Origin: Dipetalonema caudispina
Taxonomy: Eukaryota; Nematoda; Chromadorea; Rhabditida; Onchocercidae
NCBI GenBank assembly: GCA_013365325.1
Contig: JABVXV010000065.1
Span: forward strand, 124,001 to 188,000
DNA: 64,000 nt
Direction: 5' to 3'
Shown: positions 43,591-64,000 of the stretch, one piece after another
How positions within the stretch are numbered: position 1 is the first letter of the stretch
Layout of the letters: each line of letters opens with the position of its first letter
Position numbers and translations under genes: made by a program
Notes under the pieces: model-generated
The model's database searches: none
Seen by the model: only the letters and a program-made list of their open reading frames with translations
Told to the model about the DNA's origin: nothing

Positions 43591-46500
43591 ATGATCGAAC
43601 TATTTGCAATTTTCGGTAAAGGTGGCATTGTGTTATGGTGCTTCCAGGAAGGTGGTCAACTGTTCACTGATTCAATCAATCAGCTGATCAGAGAAGTTCT
43701 GATGCAGGTTTATCCTTACTACTTTGATATTATTAATTAGTATAATTGAGCGAAGCACATAATTCAAAAGTAGCAGAGAATTTAGAAATCGAGTAGATTC
43801 AAGAATAGTTTAAAATTCAACAATTATCAAAAGTGTCAACCATTGCAAATAAGGAAAACTTTCTTATTTCTATTCTTCTCTTAGTTCTGTTCTTAGACAA
43901 TTGTTTCTCAAAAAATGTCTGGGAAATATTGTCGAGACATTGAAATGAATATTCATTAAAATAATTTTTTCTTTATTACCAAAATGCTTGGTATATTTTT
44001 TACTTATTAGTTATTAAAAGTAAACATTTGAGCATGAATACGTCTTCAGTCGTAGCAATCATGCATTTCAGGAACGTGGAAATACGACAGTTTTCAAGCA
44101 CAATGATGTAACTATTAAATATAAATTGGACAATGAATTCGAACTTGTTTTTACTGTAAGTTCATTTTACTTTTATTGATGTCACTTTATCGAACTCTTT
44201 TATGTTTTCAGCGCAAACTTTTGACTATTGGCATATGAGAATGGAGAAAACAGAAGAAGATATCTTTCAAGTAGTTTGAAAAAGCTCAAGGAAGATTTTT
44301 AAATGATCAGAAAAAAAGTGTTTTCAAGTAATATGAGAAAACCAGGGAGGAAAATAGTTATTCAGAAAAAATCAGATAGCTTAGAAGAACTAAGAAAAAG
44401 AAAATGGAAATTTAGAGCAGTTTGAGAATAACAGAAAAACTTAAGTGATCTCTTCAAGTGATTTAGAGAATAAAGGAAAGGAGAGAGATACCTTCTAGGA
44501 AATCCTACGAGGCTTAAGAAGAAGATGGACATTTTTATGGTAAATAAGCCGGGAGAAAGTCATTCCGTTCGATCCTGCTTTTTATTTTTTATTTTTTTTA
44601 CAATTAAGATAAAGTACATAACAACAGTGTGGGAAAATATAAACCAGAAAAATCGATTGTTCCAGGTCGTTTATCAGAGCGCTATTCAGCTTGCTTATAC
44701 GGATCAGCTTTTATCAGATGTTCACAAAAAATTTCGGGACATGTACAAAAATGTCCTCTCTGATAACAAATCTCTTTTCTCATCAACTACTCGTACGTAC
44801 AGACAATTCAACAATGTTTTTCAGCGGTAAGTTTGTCCTTTTCATCTCCTGCTAAGAAGTAAGATATAAATTATTACTAAAAAAGGTTGCGTTGTTATTG
44901 TAATGAACAAGGAGCGATACTTCGATTTGAAGATCACAAACTGATGTGATGCAAGAAGTGTTTGTATTTGTTGCATTTCAACTGTTTCACTGTTTTCAGA
45001 AAATTCAGTGTGAATATTTTAATGCAATATAGAATATTTAAAACTTAAAAGGGTGTCGTTCGTTTCTGTTATAACGATTTTTTTGGAGGAAGAAGTGGGA
45101 TGAGAGGAGAGTGAAAGAATTTCAAGCACAATGCGTAGATATCATCACGCAATGGATTGCTATAATCGTAGTAGTATCGATAGTTTCAGTATACGATATA
45201 TGGTTTGACTGCTAGCGTAGAAAAGTTCTTTTGCTTATGATATACAGCAGTGGTTAAGCCATTTTTTCCAATGATAAAATTGAAATTTTTACTTTCAGCT
45301 TATATCGTGAAGCTCAAATTTCATCAACTAAACAACCTGACAAAGTAATGCGGAAATTTGAGGTTCGGTAATGATTTTCATTCTATAAACTTTCAAGTTT
45401 TGATAATGTGTGATCCACTCCACATATTGGCAAACTTTTTTTTCCAAATTCATTTGCTAGGATTTTGAAGCGCAGTTATGTGAGCTACATATGCGGTTTA
45501 CGCTTGACAATGAATTTTGTAAACGTTGCATATTGTTTAGGAAAGCGAGAAATCTAAGAAAACAATAGCTTCTATAATCGAACGCCCCGGTGAAAAGTCG
45601 GCCAAACTCTTGAAGGAGAAAGAAGAGCAGCAGAAACGAATAAAACAAAAAAACCAAGAAAAAATTATATCTGCTAAAACAAATGGGGCGAAGTTGACAA
45701 ACGGTTTTGATATCAGGTTAGTTAGAGATACAGTAATCGTATTTTCTTAATAGATCGTATCACAGTATAAGCTACAGTTGGAAGTCATTAATTTTAACCT
45801 CATTTTAACCAACTCTTCTGAGTCTGACAAATTTTTTCTAAGCGAGATGAAGAAAGAGTCACCTCAGTCAGATGTTGCGCCTGATTCTCCGAAAAGTGTC
45901 ATCGAAAAAGAGGAAATGCAACGTCGACGAGCGGAATTTTTCAAGAAGAAGGGAACAAAAAAGTATGAATTTTATCTGTTTCCAGTCGACCAATATATAC
46001 GAACACTTTGTAAAATTTTGTCCAGACATTTAGAGGTTAAGGTGTTCTTAATCACTTTTTAATCACAGTTTATTTCACTTGAATTATTACTTAATATTCT
46101 CATCTGTCACTTAATTTTGATCACTATTCAGAACCTCTTTATCAGCGAAATATTTTGGAGTCTGGAGAACTGTTTAATTCAAGATTGTTTAGAATTGAAT
46201 CGGAAAAACAAAATGTTGTCTCGACTGAATCAAAAAAAGGTAAGCAGGCGCGTGTTTGGGATCTTTCTGGGAATGCCAAGACAGATATCGATTCTTTGGA
46301 TTACAGCAGGGGAAAAAATGATAACGCTGTGGAAGTGACAGAACAGGAAGATAGAAAGTTTGTGGAAGAACAGGTAACTGTATTATGCTAGCAAAAAGTT
46401 ATCTAAAACGAACCAAAAAAGTAAATTAAACGCCGAGCATTTCCTCGGGATGGGACATCTCGTAATGTGGACTTTGCAAATTAATAATTGTTGTATTTTA

Positions 46501-47569
46501 AGATGCAATTTGTTGGTCGTTTCAAAGGAGAACTACCAGGGTTAATCGAGGAGCAGAGTGAAGATCCCGACATTGTTGAAGACGAGTGAGCGAGCTTCAG
46601 AATATTGGAAATTGTTAAACTAAACTTTGAGTGGAAGCATCTAAGAATACTGGATATGATTGAAAAATCTCCAAAACCATCTGTCCCTTTAGTCCGCTAT
46701 CGGATTAATGCGTAGTTAGCGATATATTGGTTATTCTTAGAATACTTAGGATTCCAGTTGTTGCGTATTTCCACCTGTTGTTTAGAATATATTAATCTGG
46801 GTTTTCACCGGTAGTGGCGGTGCTTATATGTGCACTGGATGTCTTAGTTTTAGTCTTCTTTTTCGCTATCACTGCTACTGTGCCACAAGACGACAAGATT
46901 GGTTTTTTATAAGGATTTAGGTATATACTAATTCATTTCTAAGTTTAATGAATTCTTTGCATTTCTGAGTGAAAATCGATTATCGCATTTTTCAGAGATG
47001 ATGAAATGAATGAGGAAAAAGGTAATGATGGTTGGTTTTCGGCTTTCCGTTCACTTGTTGGGAACAAGAAGTTGACAGCCGAAGATATCAAACCTGTGCT
47101 TGATAAGATGCGAGAAACTTTGATTGGTGAGTTATGCAATGAATGCGCTTGTAAATAGAACGCGTGTTTGAAGCAGTAATTATCTCTTCATAAATATTCA
47201 GAACATCAAAGAGTGGAGCATGAAATGAGGGTCAAAATTATAAACGAGTTTTTCAAACTTTTTTGTTTGTAAAAACAGTTTCAACTATTGGGGATAGAAT
47301 TCTATTTCAAGTTTTAAAATTGAAGTTTGTGGAAAAATTGTGGGAGGTTTTTTATAGGATCTGTTTTGGGTATTATGTTAAATAATGAACATTAACCAAA
47401 TTGTATTGTTTTAAGCAAAAAATGTTGCTGCGGAGCCAGCAGAAAAACTTTGCCAGTCGGTAGAAGTAAAACTGGAAGGTAAAGTGGTGGGAACATTCAG
47501 TCGTGTTGCAAGCATTGTGAGGGAATCCGTTCGTGAAGCTCTGGTGCAGGTATATCAGCGCATATTTCT

Positions 47570-47601
<32 letters not shown>

Positions 47602-49270
47602 AAACATTGCACCGAGATTGCTCGGACTTTCAATATAACGCTGTTTTCGTTATATATTAAGATACTTGTAGGTATAGCCACAATGAACTCAGTACGGATT
47701 TTCACAAATCATTATCTTATTTACATACTTTTTCTGATATTTATTTATAGCTATTGACACCCAAACGACGCGTGGATATATTGCGTGATATTCTTGAAGC
47801 GAAACGTGAGAAACGCCCATATGTAATTGTGTTTTGCGGTGTTAACGGTGTGGGAAAATCAACAAATCTTGCGAAAATCACTTTTTGGTTAAATGAAAAT
47901 GGTAGGTCAATTCTTTAGTTCGAATTTCGATCTTTTGGTCAACAAAGTCTAATTGAAAGGTATTTTACCATTATATGATGACAATTTACATTGGTGCTCT
48001 GCTTAATTCGTGTGGAAACATACTGATACTGTTTTGTTATGAAATTTGCATCTCAGAAATCTTGTGGTCAACGAAATTTTTTTCTGACATCTAGGACATA
48101 AAGTACTGATCGCGGCAGCTGATACATTTCGAGCAGGAGCTGTGGAACAACTGCGAACTCACACAAAGCATCTTAATGCTTTGCATGCTAATAGTGTTCA
48201 GTTATACGAACAGGGTTATGGAAAAGATCCAGCTGGACTAGCTGCTGCTGCTATTTCTATAGGTTCCTTTTTGATAAATTGGTCAAATAAATTTGATTTG
48301 TATTAAAACTTTTGAAATTTTGATTGTTGAATTATCAGTTGAGATATTTCGATGTGTTCCAATGTGATTACTTCTACGACGGCTCACTCACTGGATGTTT
48401 ATGTTCTTTTACGAATACGTTATCCATTGATACTTCGATTTATGATGAATTAAGTCTTCAAGTTTTTATTTTTGAATATATTTACAGCAGTGGAGCGTGG
48501 GACTGACGTAGTATTGGTTGATACAGCTGGACGTATGCAGGACAACGAACCACTCATGCGTTCTCTGGCTAAGGTTTTTGTTCTAACTTTTTTGTTGATC
48601 AAAAGTCATTGTCATTTTGTTAATCAAAGGACTTCTGATTATTATTTGAGTACAATCTGAGAGATAAAATCAACTTTTGATTAAATGCTACAACCCGTGT
48701 TTCATTATAGCTGATTCAAGTAAACAAGCCGGATTTAGTACTTTTTGTGGGTGAAGCATTGGTAGGAAATGAAGCTGTCGATCAACTGGTGAAATTCAAT
48801 CAGTCACTAGCAGACTATGCTGCTTTAGGAGTAGAAGGTCGACTCATCGATGGTATCGTGCTAACAAAGTTTGACACTATTGATGACAAAGTAAGTTCAA
48901 ACTCATATGCGTCAATTATGGGAGGTTCATTTACTTTCTGGAAACAATATGTTCCGGAATTTGTCTGTTCAGAACTGTCGACATTTGTTTTGTCGATTAT
49001 ATCAGTCATTCGAAAGTACATGCTGAGTTATTTGATGGCCTTAGATGTTTGCTTTTTCTCAAAAGTGAGGAAAATGCTCAAGACCGTTTAGCTTCGCTAT
49101 TAAAAATAACATATCGGACGACAAACAGTGAAAAAAATTTCCAGGTTGGCGCTGCAATTTCAATGACATACATTACTGGACAACCGATTGTATTTGTTGG
49201 TACTGGACAGACTTATAAAGATTTAAAAAGTCTGAACGCTAATGCCGTTGTTTATTCGTTGCTTAAGTAA
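43591..49270 (+). CDS. SRPRA: signal recognition particle receptor subunit alpha
   Basis: This SRP-family GTPase docks ribosome-SRP complexes at the ER membrane. Fifteen exons: 43591-43707, 44072-44155, 44666-44826, 45299-45362, 45541-45716, 45843-45962, 46132-46373, 46503-46585, 46996-47126, 47416-47549, 47751-47901, 48095-48262, 48488-48573, 48711-48890, 49145-49270, giving about 670 residues (human 638). The SRX domain is N-terminal ([33 protein letters not shown]). A charged Lys/Glu linker follows, including ARVWDLSG. The NG domain carries GVNGVGKST (G1, around residue 467), [16 protein letters not shown] (G2), DTAGRMQDN (G3), [13 protein letters not shown] (G4) and [15 protein letters not shown] (G5). 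The ATG is 11 bases after an acceptor. The junction between exons 6 and 7 is one base out of phase in the model, within a six-A run at the donor. Confidence 0.95.
47571..47596. repeat. (AT)n microsatellite in SRPRA intron 10
   Basis: A TA dinucleotide run just downstream of the exon 10 donor. Confidence 0.9.
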
Positions 49271-51760
49271 TATAACTTTTCGAAATATTTTAATTGTGGG
49301 TCTTCTTCAATAACATTTGGAAATTTATTGGTAAGGTTTTGTCCTCTGTAATTGTTTCAGTTGTTCTCGTCTGTCATTTTGTGCACTCATACACAATAAT
49401 GATCTATCTGTTAGTAATCTGAGTTAATTTCACTTCATAATTTTCCGTAATGTCAATTCTACCGCATAGGGAAAGCTTTTTTTGTGAGAATGAATAGATC
49501 ATTTAATTTAAAAGTTGATGAGATATTTTTAAATAGAACAGAAACAAAATAATGGAATTTAGCGAAAGAGGAAAAAGATGAAGGGCGTCAAGAGATAGCA
49601 AATTACTATCCAGAACATATTTTTTGATATTTCTTATCTATCTGTGATATTTTTGTTTGTATTTTCTTCGTTTAAATATTCTTCAAATGAAATAAGAATT
49701 TTTGAATCATTGTTGTTACCGTTATAATATGATTGATTGCATATTTCCCTTTGAAAAGGTAACTATTTATTCTTATGCATCTTCACTTATTTTTTAATTG
49801 TACCTCTAGGTACGATATTATTCGAATAACGTAATTTTACGTCAAACACAAGATAAACGTTTGTCTCATTCGCAGAAGTCAGAATTTTAGCTGTGAATCT
49901 GCGTAATTAATCCGCTACTTGTTACCGTGTTAATAAATCGGTTGCTTCGCGACATTTTTCACTTGTAATTTCTAGAAATTCTAACATCCATTAAGTAGTG
50001 ATTGTTGTAGTGCGATAAGAGTTATTGAGATTAAATTATCTATGATTCCATACTAAACGGATAATTATAATCTATAACATGCAGCTTTTCGATGCAATTA
50101 AAATGTAAAATTACGAAGATATCAGTCTTGTTTGTCTTAACAACTAGTATTAACTGTTTGCAGATTGTAGTTCAATATGACACAGTTCTGGTATACTATG
50201 AATCTGGATGAAGTTTGACGAATTTCATAGTTTCAAAGATCATAGCTGATAATTACTTCTAGTAAAGATTAAATTGATAACCTGCGATGCAATAACATGT
50301 CATATCGTACTATTTCAACCATATTTACTGAAAAATTAGAACTAGAAATAATGTTTCATATGAGATGAGGACACTTTTGTTTCATTTAGAAAGCCTTGGA
50401 AGTACGATATTTGGATAGAGTGACATAGCTAATCATTTTTCTCATTTAAGTAAATTTTAAAATTTTGAAGCTCAACCGATTCTCAAGTCATAATCAAATA
50501 TGTAAATTTGAAAGTGAAACAAATGTCTTAATTATCACATGTCTTGTCAAGTAAACTTATTTAATAGTATTCTGTGAGGAAGTGGCTGACTATCTAAGAA
50601 ACATATTAAGCATAGATGGATAAAATTATGAATGGAAAAAAGGAGAAAAGTAATCCGGAAGAGGATATAATGATCTAAAATCAGGGAATTTGAGACGGAA
50701 GAAGATGAGAGGATGAAGTTTACACTTATCCATTTTATGCATTAACTATCAAAATATTCATTGTAGCGCTAGAGGTCAACATTTAATGTAACAATAAAAA
50801 ACGATAAATTATTCTCTTTAGAATAGAAATACAAATGTATACATCTATTCTCTTCTTTTTTAGATGAAATTCTTAGGTAAGCTAAAAAAAAAAAGAATCA
50901 ATACGTAATTTTAGCATATCTATGGTATGAAATTTTTGCTCATATTTACTCCAATATAATTATCATCAATAAAATTTCAATATTTAAGACAAAATTTTAA
51001 TTTTAAAAAATGAAATTTCATTCATTGTTATACTTCATTCCCTACAAAATAATAAACACATTAAATATCTAATTTCATACAAATCTATTTTTCAGTAAAT
51101 GTATAAAAAAGATAAAACATTTCATTTCTCTTTCATCTCTTAGTGCTCTTCATTATACAAATAATCCATTAAAGTAACCGGATACCATTCAATTATGGCA
51201 ATCCGGAAACCGTAAATATGATCTTTATTCATTAGGGAATAAGGCTGTAATCTACATAATACAATTGTCTATTGCAACTTCATTCCTCTCTTTTTACTGT
51301 CTTTTTCATTCGTATGTGTAGTTGTTAAATTTTTCCGTTAATCGTACGATTTAATTTTCCGGCCTATATTTGTGCTCCGGTTTTTATAGAATTATATTTA
51401 CTTTTAAACGCTAACACTAACTTATCTAATGTTATATTTGATTATGATTGTAATTAAGTACTTTTTAATGTGTTTTTTTTTTTTTTTTTACATGCTACAC
51501 GTAATTTTGATTTATTCATCCATTTGAAGTATTCTTTTGTAATAGAAATAAAATAATATAAAAATTAGATTAATTAATGATTAATGCAATAATTATATAC
51601 CTTTTTTTGTTGTCTGTAAAAATGTATGAAATTCGATGAAACATATATTATTGAATGATTTGCAGTCAATATGAATATATTTTTTTTTTTTCAGCACTTA
51701 CGAATTGTTTATTTTTATTGAATTATTGAAGTCTATTGCATTGCATCGTAATTTTTGGAA
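49271..51760. other. spacer between SRPRA and the 53BP1-like gene
   Basis: This 2.5-kb spacer lies between two plus-strand genes. I see no exon series, RNA gene or conserved protein. It contains A/T tracts (long T-run at 51473-51489). A strong acceptor, a T-tract then CAG at 51692-51694, lies 66 bp before the next start codon and is a likely trans-splice site. Confidence 0.6.
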
Positions 51761-61958
<10,198 letters not shown>

Positions 61959-63415
61959 TATGTTCCTGATTATAATTACGTCCCTCATTTGTGTTGTTGC
62001 AGTGAAGGTCTTCAAATTTAACGTTGCATTTTTCGGAGCTAAAATAGTTTTTAAGAGGATTGAGATATAATGGGGACAAAAAGGATTTTTTTCTTTACTT
62101 TTGAGGATGTCTAACAATTAACTCAACGGTAATAAGGGGATTAATATCCTCGTGCAACTAATAAAGTAAGGCCTTTTTTGGTTGTTGAAGGAGGTATTTG
62201 AAAATTTTTTTTATTTCGTTTTAATGTAAACTCTTCCAGTTCTTGGTGGTGGCATTGCCACAGTTTGTTTAGCTGTCCTCTTTGTCGCTAATGTTATTGA
62301 TTTCAGAAAGTTTTATTAAGTTTGATATGTAGCGAGGCACATATTATTATTGTGATTCTTTGTCTTTTCCTTTCTTAAATTTCTATTTAACTATTTCCAA
62401 ATTTAAATCGTTTTTCTGGTGTCTTTAAAAGCAGTGATTATTTTTGCAGTTTGCATTGTCCAGGCAGGATTGTGTTTGATATGCCATCATTATTGTTTGA
62501 TTCCACATAGCGCTGGTCAATGAGTCGTTTTACACGAAAGTTGTTTCTATACGTTTTTCTAATTCGTAATTTTAATGGAAATAATTTTACTAATTTTATG
62601 GATTTTAGCGGAAGTGTTGTCGTTGGTATTGTATTGGTCGTCGTCAACCTTATGTTTACTTCACATTGCGTTACTTTCATGTTTACATCTACGTTAACGC
62701 TATATTATTGTGTTTTTAATACGCTATGAAAGAAAGGAAAAAATGTTGATCCATCGGTACAGATGAATTGTTTACCTGTTGTACTGTAACCTTTTTCTTA
62801 AGGTTCATTTCTTCGATATGGCTGCTCTATTGTTTTATAATCTTCATTTTTCAGTCTTTAACATCATTTCAAGGGATATACACTGTGGAATTTGTTTATA
62901 GTAGGATGGAATTGCATAAGTTCTGGGTTTATGCTAAGTTCGTTGTTTTGACGAATAGCAGCCGATCTCTTAATTTGGTCTACGGTTATGGTGAGCAGTT
63001 AGAATACGACAGAGTCCGGAAGATGAAATTACTGATAATTGATGTTTTTCGAACAAAGGCATCTCTTTCAAACAAAAGGGTTGTGAAACTAACAAGGAAT
63101 GATAATTGTGCGAAACGACTATTTTCAGGGTATTTGCGTTACACTTTCTTAAAAATTGGACGCTCAACAGTTGACTAATATCATCATTGAACTGTCTGAG
63201 CATAATATATATCTGTACGTCCGTTAACGTTTTTTCTTCAAGGATTTCCGATTCCTGTTTTTTGTCTCTTTCTTTCATTGTATTTCGAGATAAAAATGTA
63301 TTTATCGCCTTTGAGTGTTTCTTTTTTTTTTTTTCGGATTTACCGGTTTAATTTTCGGTTTTATCTAAATTTTTTTTTTTTTTCGCTTTGGAAGAAAATG
63401 AATGAATCGATTTAC

Positions 63416-63446
<31 letters not shown>

Positions 63447-64000
63447 AGAAAAAACAAATAGTTATTTCTTTCTTTCTTGATGAGGATAGTTTCATTACCA
63501 TCAAGATTATTGTATATAATAGTAAAAGCTAAACTAATAAATTATTTGGATAGGTTAACATTAGCCAAGGAAACAAGCTAATAGATGAATTAATGTGAAA
63601 TTTTATGTAAACTTACAAATCTGCCGAATAATTATGTTAACATTTGGAGATAATAAGATACGAATTAAGCAATAAAATTATGATTTTTTTTTTTTTGTGT
63701 AATCTAATTGTGAAGTTTCATTTGTTACAATCGACATTTTGCATATTTTAGGTTTTCTTTGTGAGTTCCTTTTCCCTCTTGGTTTTTGGATTTACAATCT
63801 ACCGGCAATTTAACCTTGATTGAATTGAGATAAATTTGCTAAATAGTTTGTGAAGTAAACATTTTTCTTTTTTACTTGAAAGAGATGGGAGAATTTGATC
63901 ACTGTTTATGTGATGAATGTAGTTGCAATAAGTTATGCCTAATATTCCGGATAGTTTTGACGATTTGATGCTTATCTTTCAGGTTCCGAATAGTTTTGAT
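61959..64000. other. 3' flank without a supported gene
   Basis: Beyond the 53BP1-like stop I see no exon series or conserved protein. Long A and T tracts occur (63320-63336, 63368-63384, an A-run at 63418-63443). A 136-codon plus-strand frame at 62768-63178 starts with TTG rather than ATG and overlaps a 102-codon minus-strand frame. Neither has recognisable content. A gene starting beyond the window cannot be excluded. Confidence 0.5.
62160..62165 (+). terminator. poly(A) signal AATAAA after the 53BP1-like gene
   Basis: A canonical AATAAA lies about 200 bp after the stop codon and is the likely 3' end signal of this transcript. Confidence 0.45.

Noticed and set aside
62768..63178. 136-codon plus-strand frame after the 53BP1-like gene, with an overlapping 102-codon minus-strand frame
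   Set aside because: It starts with TTG. No family resemblance, no splice support and no acceptor-ATG context on either strand.

Overview
The window is a piece of a nematode nuclear genome, most likely from a filarial (spirurid) worm. It is AT-rich and full of A/T homopolymers. All confident genes are split by introns of roughly 100-700 bp with T-rich TTTCAG-type acceptors, and several start codons sit just behind an acceptor with no usable upstream exon, as expected for spliced-leader trans-splicing. Introns of this length are typical of filariae rather than Caenorhabditis. The species call is inference. No bacterial, phage, CRISPR, tRNA or rRNA feature was found.

Layout. 1-1019 (+): a short three-exon gene I do not recognise. 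1885-2234 (+): two open frames offset by one base, possibly a broken small gene. 2476-4042 (-): TTC1-like TPR co-chaperone. 4043-8220: no supported gene. 8221-9280 (-): ICT1/MRPL58-like mitoribosomal protein that lacks the GGQ loop. 10069-16529 (-): complete 19-exon mitochondrial Lon protease. 17165-18085 (-): signal peptidase complex subunit 1. 18211-18417 (-): possible single-exon membrane microprotein. 19391-21220 (+): CFDP1/BCNT chromatin factor. 21984-22820: a duplicated ~140 bp unit. 23015-25194 (-): REEP5/Yop1-type ER-shaping protein. 25195-31132: about 6 kb of microsatellite-rich DNA without genes. 31133-42063 (-): 26-exon RAB3GAP2 orthologue. 43591-49270 (+): SRP receptor alpha subunit, head to head with RAB3GAP2. 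51761-61958 (+): 30-exon 53BP1/HSR-9-like protein with a Tudor module and tandem BRCT domains. 61959-64000: no supported gene.

The exon models were built by hand from splice signals and checked for phase: TTC1, ICT1, LONP1, SPCS1, CFDP1, RAB3GAP2 and HSR-9 all close in frame. SRPRA has one unresolved junction, and the REEP5 3' end is uncertain. Lon and ICT1 act in mitochondria. SPCS1, SRPRA, REEP5 and RAB3GAP2 act at the ER or secretory pathway. CFDP1 and HSR-9 act on chromatin. I see no operon or cluster logic beyond co-orientation.

The most interesting signals are the missing GGQ loop and basic tail of ICT1, the altered Tudor aromatic cage and the duplicated basic motif of the 53BP1 homologue, two GC-AG introns deduced from phase, a TTC1 protein that stops before its expected tail, and several local direct duplications. 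I did not find a convincing wholly new multi-gene system.
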